Assembly (NCBI RefSeq): GCF_014904795.1
Contig: NZ_JACZFS010000073.1
Span: forward strand, 1-47,837
From: Nisaea nitritireducens
GTDB lineage: Bacteria; Pseudomonadota; Alphaproteobacteria; Thalassobaculales; Thalassobaculaceae
Direction: 5' to 3'
Length of the DNA: 47,837 nucleotides
Positions 16,427 through 25,494 of the stretch are shown one piece after another. The notes beneath the pieces were generated by a model. The model searched no databases. It was not told the origin of the DNA and was given only the letters and a program-made list of their open reading frames with translations. How positions within the stretch are numbered: position 1 is the first letter of the stretch; each line of letters begins with the position of its first letter. Position numbers and translations under genes: made by a program.

Positions 16427-18404
16427 CGAGTCCCGTCAGATCCAGCTTTGGGCCGTGCTGTTTGCGACACTGGCGCTCATCGCCATTGCGAGCAACCTTG
16501 GGCCGAGCGTGACGGATCTTGGCATTGCACGTCTCACCGGAACGCCCGCACCGCAGGATATCGATGCAGTCTTGATGCGCTTCAGTCTGCTGCCGCGTCT
16601 GGCCATGGCGCCCTTGTGCGGAGCCGCCCTCGGGATGGCGGGGGCACTGTTCCAGCAGGTCCTGCGCAACCCTCTTGCCTCGCCCTCGACTCTCGGCGTT
16701 GAAGCCGGGTCCGGGTTGGCCATCGCGCTGGCGATCCTGTTCCTGCCGGCATTGCTCGGCTGGAGCCGGGATCTGGTTTCCCTGGCAGGGGCGGTTTTTG
16801 CCTCTGGCATCGTATTTTTCCTGTCGCGAAAATTCGCCTTCCGACCGATCGCCGTCGTTCTGTCCGGATTGATTGTCGGCTTCTACCTCAGCGCCCTGTC
16901 CTCCACCTTCATCTTGCTCAATGACTACCAGCTCTCCGGCATGTTCATCTGGGGAAGCGGCTCTCTCAGCCAGCAGGACTGGCGCCCGTTCCGGGACCTG
17001 CTGCCCCGCGTAGCCATCTGCGCGCTTGCGGCTGGTCTGCTTGTCCGGCCGATGACGGCCCTGCAGCTGGACGAGACGGCGCGCGGACTCGGTCTGCGCA
17101 TCGCGGCCATCCGTGCCGCCGGGCTCGGCATCGCCGTTGCCCTCACCGCTTTCACCGTCAGTGCCGTCGGTGTCATCGGCTTCCTGGGCCTCGCCGCCCC
17201 TGCCATCGCCCGGGCGGTTGGAGCCCGGTCATTCCGGAGCCGTCTGTTCCTTGCCTCACTGGTTGGCGCCTGTCTGCTGACGGCGACGGACCAGTCCCTG
17301 CAAATGCTGTCCAAGGTGGCGGGAATGTTTCTTCCTGCCGGCGCCGTGACGGCCGTGCTTGGGGCACCCGTGCTGTTCCTGCTGATCCGCAAGCTGCCGG
17401 TCTCGCCGGGAGCGGCCACGGGAGCGGCTGTGCTCTCCCTGGCCCGGCGCCCTCTCGTGCGGGTCCTCGGTCCTGTCTGCATCCTGCTGCTCTGTCTGTT
17501 CCTAATCGCAACCTTCATCGGCCGCGACGAAAGCGGACACTGGGTACTGGATCTCGGAGCGTCACTGGACCCGCTGCTGGTCTGGCGCCTGCCGCGCTCC
17601 ATAGCCGCCGCAGCGGCGGGAGCACTGCTATCCATTGCCGGGGTTATCCTGCAACGACTGTTACGCAATCCGATGGCCAGCCCGGAAGTCCTCGGCGTGA
17701 ATGCGGGCGCCGGCATGGGGCTGCTTGTCGTCCTGCTCTGCGTTACCGCGCCCGGCCATTTCGCTCTCACCTCCGGTGCCGCAATTGGTGCACTCACGGC
17801 TCTCGGGTTGCTGATCTTCAGCATCCGCAAGTCCTCGCTCTCCGGCAACCGGGCCCTGATGGCCGGCGTTGCGCTTGCCACTTTCCTGTTCGCGCTGCTC
17901 TCGGTCGTGACCGCAACGGGAGACCCCCGCGCCCTTCTCCTGCTGACCTGGATGGCCGGATCCACCTACACGGCCGACATGACGAGCGCCGCCATCCTGA
18001 TGGGCGTAACCCTTGTGATCCTGCCGGGCCTGCCATTGCTGGCACGGCAGATAGACCTGCTTTCCGTGGGAAGTGACCTCGCGCGCGCGGCTGGCGCACG
18101 CGTAGAACGCATTCAGCTCATTGCCCTGACACTCGCCGGCCTGCTAACCGCGGTCTCGTCTCTCGGCATCGGAGCGCTCAGTTTCATCGGACTGATCGCC
18201 CCGCAAATTGCCCGGCATGCAGGCCTGCAACGATGCTTCCCGCAAATCGCCGGCGCAGCAATGATCGGGGCATCGCTGATGGTCGCGGCGGATTTCCTCG
18301 GCCGTACCATTTATTTCCCCTGGCAACTCCCCGCAGGCCTTTTGAGTGCACTGATCGGCGGGCCGATACTGATGATCGTTCTGCTGTGTAAGAAGAAGGC
18401 GTAA
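16419..18404 (+). CDS. Double-length FecCD-type siderophore permease, FhuB type
   Basis: A protein of about 661 residues with two tandem FecCD permease domains, the FhuB arrangement. Each half repeats the family motifs: LRNPLASPSTLGVEAGSG in half 1 and LRNPMASPEVLGVNAGAG in half 2, and GFLGLAAPAIAR versus SFIGLIAPQIAR. About twenty membrane helices are expected. A TTG at 16407 is possible, but ATG 16419 overlaps the binding-protein stop in a typical coupled start and is preferred. A single fused subunit explains why no second permease gene is present. Confidence 0.95.
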   Translation: MLSESRQIQLWAVLFATLALIAIASNLGPSVTDLGIARLTGTPAPQDIDAVLMRFSLLPRLAMAPLCGAALGMAGALFQQVLRNPLASPSTLGVEAGSGLAIALAILFLPALLGWSRDLVSLAGAVFASGIVFFLSRKFAFRPIAVVLSGLIVGFYLSALSSTFILLNDYQLSGMFIWGSGSLSQQDWRPFRDLLPRVAICALAAGLLVRPMTALQLDETARGLGLRIAAIRAAGLGIAVALTAFTVSAVGVIGFLGLAAPAIARAVGARSFRSRLFLASLVGACLLTATDQSLQMLSKVAGMFLPAGAVTAVLGAPVLFLLIRKLPVSPGAATGAAVLSLARRPLVRVLGPVCILLLCLFLIATFIGRDESGHWVLDLGASLDPLLVWRLPRSIAAAAAGALLSIAGVILQRLLRNPMASPEVLGVNAGAGMGLLVVLLCVTAPGHFALTSGAAIGALTALGLLIFSIRKSSLSGNRALMAGVALATFLFALLSVVTATGDPRALLLLTWMAGSTYTADMTSAAILMGVTLVILPGLPLLARQIDLLSVGSDLARAAGARVERIQLIALTLAGLLTAVSSLGIGALSFIGLIAPQIARHAGLQRCFPQIAGAAMIGASLMVAADFLGRTIYFPWQLPAGLLSALIGGPILMIVLLCKKKA

Positions 18405-18425
18405 CGAGCGCAGACCGCTCAGTAC

Positions 18426-19841
18426 CTATATGCGGGGCGCACCCAACAACCAAAGCCCCATCGCCGTGTAGCCCACCATGAAGAGCGCCAAGAGGGTCTG
18501 GCTAACCACCGCCTTGCGGCCGGAACCCAGACGATCCAGCGCGATCGTGTGGGCCATGCAGATGCCAATGACATGGCCGATGGTGATGATCGCCGTCTGG
18601 ATGTTCCAGAGAACGAACACACTCTCCGGACGGCTGAAGAATGAGGTGGTCGTGTGGTAATGCGCGGTGCCGAACAGATCCCAGCCCAGTCCAAAAGGAT
18701 CGGAAATCACCTGATAGACATACTGGTAGTCGACCAGAAGTCGGGTCAGGAAATGGGAGCCGTGATAGGCGACGGAAATCGGCAGGATCGAATAGACCAG
18801 ACGTCCAACCAACTCCTGCTCCGCATCCCGCGCTCCGGCCAGGCGGGCACCGATACGGACGCAGGCATGATAGAGAATCCAGACAAGCGCCCACGCTGCC
18901 AGCAGGCCGAGCGTGTTCTGCCACATCACCGCAGAGCGGCCCGGATAGTTCAGCGGGTTGAAACCGAGGATCCCCATCCAGCGGAAGGTCGTGGACCAGC
19001 CGTCGAAAGTTCCCGCCGCGAGCGACAGCAGCACAAAGGCCACGCCGCTTTGCGACAAGGACGGCAGGGTAATCGCATGCACTCCGGGAAAACCAAGGCG
19101 GGCCCGCCCTTCCCTTCCGGCTCCCAACGGCGCGATGGCGCTCACCAGACGGAAATAGACGTGCAGCGGCTCGGCGCGGGCACACCAGTCTTCTTTTCCA
19201 AACAGCACCATGCCGGCGAAGTTGAAACCCCAGAACAGGGACAGATGCAGCACGAGCCGGTCCGGGTCCATGCTGTGCGGAGATATCAGGTCGACCCAGA
19301 TGAAAATGAGAAACTGCGAGACCGCCAGCAGATAGCCGAGGCGGGCAGGCAAGGTCATACGTGGCGGGAAATGACTCCGGACGATATCGACGAGGCCAGT
19401 CCAGGGGTTCAGCACGGCCCAGAGGTTGCCGAAAAAGGCACAGGCCAGAGTCATGCTGATCCATCCGATGCTCCAGAGAACAAGTGGCAGCGGGTTCCGC
19501 AAGGGATCGTGCGCACCGGTCAGACCGGCGATCAGCAGCACCAGGACCAGGGCCGTCGAGGCAAGGGACAGAGAGCGGCCACCGCCCTCCGGCATGCGAA
19601 AAAGGGAAAGCGTGGCGGTCGCGATACGGTGAAAGGGTTTCTGGGGAACCACCGCAAGCAGAATGAAAGACGCGGCGACCGCGAGGGTCGCCCCCATCGT
19701 GTAGAAATCCCTCGGAAGCAGCAGGATCAGGCCGCCAGCTGCCTCATGGGCAATGGCAACGGCGGGAACAAGTAGGAGGACAATGAGAGCGGCCGGGAGC
19801 AGGACAGCGCGCCGTCCCAACGGCGACAGGCAAGACGGCAT
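18426..19841 (-). CDS. Conserved polytopic membrane protein of unknown function
   Basis: A 471-residue protein with roughly ten to twelve hydrophobic segments, starting with a signal-anchor-like helix (RAVLLPAALIVLLLVPAVAIA). Conserved-looking loops include GNLWAVLNPWTGLVD, FWGFNFAGMVLFGKEDWCA and SVAYHGSHFLTRLLVDYQYVYQ. Histidines are clustered in HYHTTTSFF and near the C-terminus (GHVIGICMAHTIALDR). I do not recognise a confident function. It lies 70 bases downstream of livF on the same strand and converges with the siderophore operon, leaving 21 bases between stops, so co-transcription with the Liv importer is more likely. A transporter, a membrane-bound redox protein or an enzyme are all possible. 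Confidence 0.75.
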   Translation of the reverse strand: MPSCLSPLGRRAVLLPAALIVLLLVPAVAIAHEAAGGLILLLPRDFYTMGATLAVAASFILLAVVPQKPFHRIATATLSLFRMPEGGGRSLSLASTALVLVLLIAGLTGAHDPLRNPLPLVLWSIGWISMTLACAFFGNLWAVLNPWTGLVDIVRSHFPPRMTLPARLGYLLAVSQFLIFIWVDLISPHSMDPDRLVLHLSLFWGFNFAGMVLFGKEDWCARAEPLHVYFRLVSAIAPLGAGREGRARLGFPGVHAITLPSLSQSGVAFVLLSLAAGTFDGWSTTFRWMGILGFNPLNYPGRSAVMWQNTLGLLAAWALVWILYHACVRIGARLAGARDAEQELVGRLVYSILPISVAYHGSHFLTRLLVDYQYVYQVISDPFGLGWDLFGTAHYHTTTSFFSRPESVFVLWNIQTAIITIGHVIGICMAHTIALDRLGSGRKAVVSQTLLALFMVGYTAMGLWLLGAPRI

Positions 19842-19911
19842 GTAATTCTCCCGGCTCCGGTAAGGATGGACGCGCTCGGACGGTCAGTCTGTTTGACAAC
19901 CGTCTCCGCGC

Positions 19912-20619
19912 CTAATGACCAACCCCCACATACTGATGCAACAGCGCGGTATTTTCCCGTACTTCGTCAATCGGGAACTCGGCCTTGATCTCTCCGTGAT
20001 CCATGAAGGCCACGCGATCCGCGATCGGCAGCACGGCATCGACACGCTGCTCCACCAGAAGCACAGCGACACCGGAATCTCGGAGCTTCATCACCGCATC
20101 GCGGATACCCGCAATGGCAGACGGCATAAGCCCCTCGGTCGGCTCGTCCAGCATGATCACCGACGGGGTGATGCACATGGCCCGCGCCATGGCGAGCATG
20201 GTCTGCTCGCCACCCGACAAGGTCCCCGAGCGCTGTTTCATACGCTCTTTCAGAACCGGGAAGAGCTCCAGTGCGTAGTCGAGGCCCTCCCGTCCCTGCT
20301 CGCGCGTAAGCAGGCCGATTTCCAGGTTTTCCCAGACCGTCAGCTCCGAGAACAACCGCCGCCCCTGGGGCACGTAGCCAATGCCCGCTCTGGGGATTTC
20401 CTCGGCTGGTCTGCCGAACAGGTTCACATCGTCCAGCCAGAGTGCGCCGGAAGCGGGCTTTACCGTGCCCATGATTGCTTTCAGCGCAGTCGTCTTGCCG
20501 GCGCCATTGCGCCCGAGAAGGCACAGAACCTCGCCACCACGCAGTTCGATACTGAAGTCCCGCAGCGCCTGGCTGCGCCCGTAGAAGGCGTTATAGCCCT
20601 CGACCCGCATCACACTCAT
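19912..20619 (-). CDS. livF: Branched-chain-type ABC transporter ATPase, LivF
   Basis: A 235-residue ATPase of the LivF branch: Walker A CLLGRNGAGKTT, the typical VPQGRRLFSELTVWENL segment, signature LSGGEQTMLAMARAM, Walker B VIMLDEPTEGLMP and switch region VLLVEQRVD. It works as a heterodimer with LivG. The start overlaps the livG stop by four bases. The operon lies directly downstream of the nic genes on the same strand, so the solute may be a pyridine carboxylate rather than an amino acid. Confidence 0.93.
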   Translation of the reverse strand: MSVMRVEGYNAFYGRSQALRDFSIELRGGEVLCLLGRNGAGKTTALKAIMGTVKPASGALWLDDVNLFGRPAEEIPRAGIGYVPQGRRLFSELTVWENLEIGLLTREQGREGLDYALELFPVLKERMKQRSGTLSGGEQTMLAMARAMCITPSVIMLDEPTEGLMPSAIAGIRDAVMKLRDSGVAVLLVEQRVDAVLPIADRVAFMDHGEIKAEFPIDEVRENTALLHQYVGVGH

Positions 20620-21365
20620 GCGCTCGCTCCCAGATAGGCTGCCTGAACGGCGGCATTGTTCATGATGGCGTCCGGTGTCCCCTCGGCAAGGACTGTCCCG
20701 CGCTCCATCACCGTGATCTGCTCGGCCAGCGTCATGACCACATCCATATTGTGTTCGATCAGAAGGACTGTGGTCGTCTTGTTCACTTCCCGGACAACCT
20801 CCTTGAAATTCGCGATCTCGGAGTCCGAAAGCCCCTGCGTCGGCTCGTCGAGGATCAGCAGTTTTGGCTGCAGCGCGAGCCCCATGGCGACCTCGAGAAG
20901 ACGCTGGTGCCCGTAGGCCAGGGTCCCGGCGACCTCCTCCAGGCGATCTCCCAGCCCGACGGTTTTCGCCGCCTCGGCGGCTTCCGCCTCGATATCGTCT
21001 TCGCTCACGTGGTTACGGCTGAGCAGGCTGGGGCGCAGCCGGTTGTGAACGGCGACGCAAATATTCTCCAGCACAGACATGGAGCCGTAGATATTCGTGA
21101 TCTGGAAAGTATAGGCGATGCCCTTGCGCACCCGTTTGTGCGCCGGCATGCGGCTGATATCCTCCCCGGCGAACTCCACACTCCCCGAGGTCGACTTGAT
21201 CCGGCCCGACAGCAGGTTGACGAAGGTCGACTTGCCGGCCCCGTTCGGCCCGATGATGGCGCGGATCTCCCCTTCCTTGATCTGGAAGTCCACATTCTCG
21301 ACCGCCTTCAGGCCGCCAAAATGCCGGGTGAGGCCCTTGGTCTTGAGCAACACTACTTCAGCCAT
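20616..21365 (-). CDS. livG: Branched-chain-type ABC transporter ATPase, LivG
   Basis: A 249-residue LivG-type ATPase. Walker A IIGPNGAGKST, LivG-specific signature LAYGHQRLLEVAMGL, Walker B LLILDEPTQGLSD and VLLIEHNMDVVM. An upstream in-frame start at 21413 exists, but ATG 21365 (MAEVVLLKTKGLTRHFGG) starts at the family's usual position and overlaps the livM 3' end by 13 bases, a normal coupled arrangement. It partners LivF. Confidence 0.93.
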   Translation of the reverse strand: MAEVVLLKTKGLTRHFGGLKAVENVDFQIKEGEIRAIIGPNGAGKSTFVNLLSGRIKSTSGSVEFAGEDISRMPAHKRVRKGIAYTFQITNIYGSMSVLENICVAVHNRLRPSLLSRNHVSEDDIEAEAAEAAKTVGLGDRLEEVAGTLAYGHQRLLEVAMGLALQPKLLILDEPTQGLSDSEIANFKEVVREVNKTTTVLLIEHNMDVVMTLAEQITVMERGTVLAEGTPDAIMNNAAVQAAYLGASA

Positions 21366-22312
21366 GGCAGCCACCTGTCGCGAAGGGTTCCGAGAATGCC
21401 TGTGGGGAACCACAGCGTGACCACGATCAGCAGGGCGCCGATCACGATCAGATAGGCTGTCGTCACGCCGCTGAGGCGGTCGATAAGCAGGGTCATCAGT
21501 CCCGTGCCGACGAGCGGCCCGAGCAGGGTTCCCGGCCCGCCGACCAGTGTGAACAGCAGCGCCTCGATGGAGATTTTGAATTCCGCGAAGGCCGAGCCGA
21601 TATAGCCGAACATCAATCCGTAGAGCGCACCGGCCACACCCGAGATGCCGCCGGACACGGTAAAGGCCAACAGCTTGATCGCGTACGTATCGAAACCGAG
21701 CATCCTTGTCCGGTCCTCGTTCTCCCGCACCGCGACGAGCAGGCGTCCCACCGGCCCCTGCGTGAAGGCGAACAACCCCAGCAGGACCACGCCGAACACG
21801 GTGAGTGCCAGATTGTAGCGCGCGACGTCGGAGGTCATGTCGACCTCCAGCCCGAACAGGGAGAAGCTCCGCGCAGAGGTGGGCAGGGTCAGGCCCTGAT
21901 CACCACCGGTGAATTCGGAGAAATACAGGATCAGCAGAAACGCCGCCTGGCTGAACATCAGGGTGACGATCATGAAGGAAACCGTCTGTGTCCTGAGCGC
22001 GAGCAGACCGATCAGGAAAGACAGCGCGATGGCGGCAAGGATGCCGGCCAGAAAGGCAACGGGAAGGGACACCCCGAGATAGTAACTCGACAGACCCGCT
22101 CCATAGACGCCAGCGCCGAAGAACATCGCGTGGCCGAGACTGACGAGGCCGGTATAGCCCATCAGGACGTTGTACCCCATGGCGAAGACCGCCAGGATCA
22201 GGATCCGCGTGAACGCCAGGACCAGATAGTCCGAGAGCAGGAACTGCAGGACGAACAGACCCGCCAGTGTCGCGAGACAGAGCAGGAAAAGCTTCTTGTT
22301 GTGAATAGACAT
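21353..22312 (-). CDS. livM: Branched-chain-type ABC transporter permease, LivM
   Basis: A 319-residue permease of the LivM family with about nine or ten membrane helices. The motifs GYNVLMGYTGLVSLGHAMFFG and RENEDRTRMLGFDTYAIKLLAF (with the EAA-like coupling loop) are characteristic. The ATG at 22312 overlaps the livH TGA by one base (TGATG); the alternative GTG at 22315 is one codon earlier. It forms the channel with LivH. Confidence 0.92.
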   Translation of the reverse strand: MSIHNKKLFLLCLATLAGLFVLQFLLSDYLVLAFTRILILAVFAMGYNVLMGYTGLVSLGHAMFFGAGVYGAGLSSYYLGVSLPVAFLAGILAAIALSFLIGLLALRTQTVSFMIVTLMFSQAAFLLILYFSEFTGGDQGLTLPTSARSFSLFGLEVDMTSDVARYNLALTVFGVVLLGLFAFTQGPVGRLLVAVRENEDRTRMLGFDTYAIKLLAFTVSGGISGVAGALYGLMFGYIGSAFAEFKISIEALLFTLVGGPGTLLGPLVGTGLMTLLIDRLSGVTTAYLIVIGALLIVVTLWFPTGILGTLRDRWLPWLK

Positions 22313-23193
22313 CACCGGCCCGCCTTTCCGAACAGACCCTGCGGCCTGAACACCAGCACAAGCGCCACAAGCAACGTCGAGAAGATCTTGGCGAGGGTCG
22401 GCGAGAAGAAGACGGAGAGCAGCCCGTCGGACATGCCAATCAGGATCGCTGCCGCAATCGTCCCGGGGATCGAGCCAAGCCCACCAACGATGACGACGAC
22501 AAAGGACAGTAGCAGCGGATCATGGCCCATCAGGTAATGCGCCTGCTGGCTCGGCACCACCAGGACACCGCCGATAGCGGCCAGCATTGCACCGACCGCG
22601 AACACGCCGGAATAGACCTTGGTTACGGGAATGCCGAAGTTCTGCGCGGTCTCCTTATCGAACTGGGTCGCCCGCATGTAGAGGCCGACCTTCGAGTGAC
22701 GCAGCAGGTAAAGCAGCCCGCCGACAAGGACGATGGCGACAGCAATGATGAAAAACTTGTAGCCGGAATAGCCGAACCAGGGGAACCGGACCGTGTGATA
22801 GAACGGCGCTTCCACGGCCTGCGCGTCTGGCCCGAACGTGATCAGCGTCATCTGCTGGATGATGTACATCAGGCCGATCGTCGAGACGATGGTCGCCTCC
22901 GGATTGTAATTGATCCGCTTCAGGATGGCCCAGTCGGCGGCCCAGGCCAGAGCGCCGACGAACACGGGCGCAATCAGCAAGGCGGCGATAAAGGGAACGT
23001 AAGGCGGCCCCGGAATCAGGTTCGCACAGACCCAGGCCGCGACCGCGCCGAGCATGAAGAACTCGCCGTGCGACACGTTCACCACGCGCATCACGCCGAA
23101 AACCAGCGACAACCCGAGCGCCGTCAGCATCAGCACGGATGCCTGCACGAGCCCTTCCAGCGTCGCCAGCAAGAGATAAGGAACAATATCCAT
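22312..23193 (-). CDS. livH: Branched-chain-type ABC transporter permease, LivH
   Basis: A 293-residue LivH-type permease with eight or so helices. Characteristic segments: ALGLSLVFGVMRVVNVSHGEFFMLGA near the N-terminus, RATQFDKETAQNFGIPVTKVY (coupling loop), and VVIVGGLGSIPGTIAAAILIG. It lies 120 bases downstream of the binding-protein gene, the gap containing a strong stem-loop. Confidence 0.92.
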   Translation of the reverse strand: MDIVPYLLLATLEGLVQASVLMLTALGLSLVFGVMRVVNVSHGEFFMLGAVAAWVCANLIPGPPYVPFIAALLIAPVFVGALAWAADWAILKRINYNPEATIVSTIGLMYIIQQMTLITFGPDAQAVEAPFYHTVRFPWFGYSGYKFFIIAVAIVLVGGLLYLLRHSKVGLYMRATQFDKETAQNFGIPVTKVYSGVFAVGAMLAAIGGVLVVPSQQAHYLMGHDPLLLSFVVVIVGGLGSIPGTIAAAILIGMSDGLLSVFFSPTLAKIFSTLLVALVLVFRPQGLFGKAGR

Positions 23194-23270
23194 TGAGTTG
23201 TTTGCGCCTTCGCCGCATGCGAATAGCGGTGAGCCGCCGTCGCCACGGTATCAGTTTTCAATGAAGAACA

Positions 23271-23297
23271 GCGGGCGCCGATCGTCTCGGCGCCCGC
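23271..23297 (-). other. Strong intercistronic stem-loop between binding protein and livH
   Basis: A perfect 11-bp GC-rich stem (GCGGGCGCCGA with TCGGCGCCCGC) and a 5-base loop lie 17 bases after the binding-protein stop. On the minus strand it is followed by a loosely T-rich stretch (TGTTCTTC), so it may partly terminate or protect the upstream mRNA. This would give more binding protein than permease. Confidence 0.7.
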
Positions 23298-23313
23298 CGG
23301 TTATCGTGCAGGA

Positions 23314-24609
23314 TCAGAAGGACATCTTCGTGTAGTCGGCTTCGTCCGGATACAGCGTGTCTTCGGGCGATACCGTGTGGACCACCTTCAGTTTGCCGTC
23401 GACCACCTTGGAGATGTTCTGCTGGGCAAAAGACTGGTGCATCTTGCCATTGAAGATTTTCCGGCCCTGCGGGAACTCGTTGCTTTCCTCGAATCCGGTG
23501 ATGCTTTCCATCGCTTCCAGCATGGCGATCTTCTGCTTCGGCCCCTTGTAGTCGGCCATCTCCATCGCCTTCTTCATGGCGAAAAGCGTCTCCCAGACGG
23601 AGAACATGTGAGAGAAGGTCGCGACGCTTTTGGCATCGTCGACGCTCGCGCCATTGGCATCCACGCCGACCTTTTCGCGATAGAATTTGTCGAACGACGT
23701 CTGGTTCGGCTGGGCATAGCGCGGCATGGCTTCCCAGAAGTGTGTGCCTTCAAGGTAAGCAAGCTGCGGGATATCGAAGGACACCGCTTCAAGGGAGTCG
23801 ATGAAGCCGAAGATTTCCGGACGCTGGGAGCCGAGATGCTCGCCCAGCTCCTTGACGAAGGTGAGCACGCCCGGGCCGACCAGCACGTGGTAGATCACCT
23901 CCGTGTTGAGCGGAATCCGCGGCAGATAGCGGGTGTAGGAGGTTTCGGTCGGCGGAATTGCGATATCGCCGACGATTTCACCGCCCTGCGCCTTGATCGC
24001 CGCTGTCAGGTTGTCCCGGTGATCGTATCCGAAAGCATAGTCCGGATAGATCATCGTCACCTTCTTGCCGAGATTGTCGGTGATCCACGGCGCCATCGAG
24101 CTGACCTGGCTCTTCACGTCGCTGATCGACGGCTGGAAGACATACCGGTTGAAGGCACCCGCCGCGAGCGAGTGGGCTTCGGAGCAGAGGAAATACGGCA
24201 TCTTCAGCTCGCCGGCGCGCGGCGCACTGGCAGCCGAGACATGCGAAAACAGGTGACCGAAGATCGCATCGACCTTGTGCTCGGCACTGAATTTCTCAAC
24301 CGCCTCAACACCGCGCTTCGGGTCTGTGCCGTCATCCTCGATGATCAGCTCGACCGGCAAGCCATTGATGCCGCCCTGCTCGTTGATCAGTTTCACCGCC
24401 GCAAGCGCGGTCCGCTCGTACCAGCGGCCATAGGCAGCGCCGATGCCGGTCCGGTGAAAAGGTGCGCCCAGCTTGATCACGTCGCCGGACTGCGCCACCG
24501 CGCGGCCAATGATTCCCGGAGCGGCAAGCGCCGCACCAGACATAGCCATACCCTTGAGCAGCGAGCGCCGCGGCAGGGTAAAAGTCTTTTTGGTACCGAT
24601 AGTATCCAT
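23314..24609 (-). CDS. ABC transporter substrate-binding protein, branched-chain/amide type, Tat-exported
   Basis: A 431-residue class I periplasmic binding protein. The N-terminus has a Tat signal (LPRRSLLKGMAMSGAALAAP). The body follows the LivJ/AmiC/UrtA-type pattern: IKLGAPFHRTGIGAAYGRW, VKLINEQGGINGLPVELII, DDGTDPKRGVEAVEKF, and TMIYPDYAFGYDHRDNLTAAI. It feeds LivHMGF. The gene follows nicF by about 200 bases on the same strand. Family members bind amino acids, amides, urea or aromatic acids, so nicotinate or a hydroxylated derivative is a reasonable guess from context only. Confidence 0.9.
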   Translation of the reverse strand: MDTIGTKKTFTLPRRSLLKGMAMSGAALAAPGIIGRAVAQSGDVIKLGAPFHRTGIGAAYGRWYERTALAAVKLINEQGGINGLPVELIIEDDGTDPKRGVEAVEKFSAEHKVDAIFGHLFSHVSAASAPRAGELKMPYFLCSEAHSLAAGAFNRYVFQPSISDVKSQVSSMAPWITDNLGKKVTMIYPDYAFGYDHRDNLTAAIKAQGGEIVGDIAIPPTETSYTRYLPRIPLNTEVIYHVLVGPGVLTFVKELGEHLGSQRPEIFGFIDSLEAVSFDIPQLAYLEGTHFWEAMPRYAQPNQTSFDKFYREKVGVDANGASVDDAKSVATFSHMFSVWETLFAMKKAMEMADYKGPKQKIAMLEAMESITGFEESNEFPQGRKIFNGKMHQSFAQQNISKVVDGKLKVVHTVSPEDTLYPDEADYTKMSF

Positions 24610-24811
24610 CTTATCCAGTCTCCCGATTTAAGCCATTCCCGTGGGGTAGATCTTGTTTTTCCCGGCCGCCCGTGCCGGATTTTTATTGGTTCAAAGGCGC
24701 TTCAGTCCCTGCATGTTTTATTGGGAAACCATCGCTTCTCCGCCCATCCTTGGCGGCAGCGCCGGCTTCCGGAATTCCAGTCACATCACCTTGTGTAGCC
24801 CAACTCCTTCA

Positions 24812-25462
24812 TCAGCCGGCTTGCGTGGCAGCCGGAACAGGGAGCAATCCCTCGATCCAGCCGGCAATGTCCTCGGCATCGGTTACATCGGCATATTTCT
24901 GGCCCATGTCGTAGAGGTTCGCTTCATGTGGCGCGGCGGCCCGGTCCGCGCAGCAATCTGCCGCGACAAGGACGTTGAACCCGGACTGTACAGCATCCAC
25001 CACCGTCGCCCGCACGCATCCGGATGTCGTCGCCCCCGCAACCACGAGCGTGTCCACACCGGCCCCGGTCAGCAAAGCGGCGAGAGATGTGCCGTAGAAG
25101 GCGGAAGCACCTTTCTTGACGATCAGCGGATCACTGGGCTGGATGCCCGTGCCTGCGTCGATCTCGACAAGCCGCGATCCTTCCAGGAGCGCTGTCATAC
25201 CGCGCGCCTTGCGCAGCCAGGCGGTGTGTTCCAGCTCTCCCGGCTGATAGGCGATTGTCGTGAAAATCACCGGAAAGCCGCCCGCACGTGCCAGGTCCGC
25301 CAGTCGTTTGGTCCGGGCGACTTCTTCCGCCATGTCCGACGCCGTCGGATAGCGCACATCGGTGAAGCCATAGCTGAAATCGACCACAAGGATCGCTGGG
25401 CGCACTCCGCGCGGCACGGAATTTCCGAAACCGGCGGCCTGATACACCTGTTCCTGAGACAT
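24812..25462 (-). CDS. nicF: Maleamate amidohydrolase, NicF (isochorismatase-like)
   Basis: A 216-residue cysteine hydrolase of the isochorismatase superfamily. Catalytic residues visible: Asp28 in LVVDFSYGF, Lys116 in LIVKKGASAF and the nucleophile Cys149 in AGATTSGCVRATVVDA. NicF deamidates maleamate to maleate and ammonia, the last cluster-encoded step here. The frame is open upstream to 25726, but that stretch lies inside nicX in another frame; MSQEQVYQAAGFG at 25462 is the natural start, 33 bases after the nicX stop. Homologous amidases exist, so the NicF call depends mostly on its position next to nicX and nicD. Confidence 0.88.
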   Translation of the reverse strand: MSQEQVYQAAGFGNSVPRGVRPAILVVDFSYGFTDVRYPTASDMAEEVARTKRLADLARAGGFPVIFTTIAYQPGELEHTAWLRKARGMTALLEGSRLVEIDAGTGIQPSDPLIVKKGASAFYGTSLAALLTGAGVDTLVVAGATTSGCVRATVVDAVQSGFNVLVAADCCADRAAAPHEANLYDMGQKYADVTDAEDIAGWIEGLLPVPAATQAG

Positions 25463-25494
25463 CAGTTCATGCCCTCCCCGGAAGAGCCGGCCAA

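Noticed and set aside
24661-24700. Possible hairpin followed by T residues between nicF and the binding-protein gene
   Set aside because: The stem is short and the T-run is on the plus strand, where no gene ends; it cannot terminate nicF transcription.
23377-24798. 473-codon plus-strand frame opposite the Liv binding protein
   Set aside because: The binding protein has a Tat signal and conserved family segments; the opposite frame has none.
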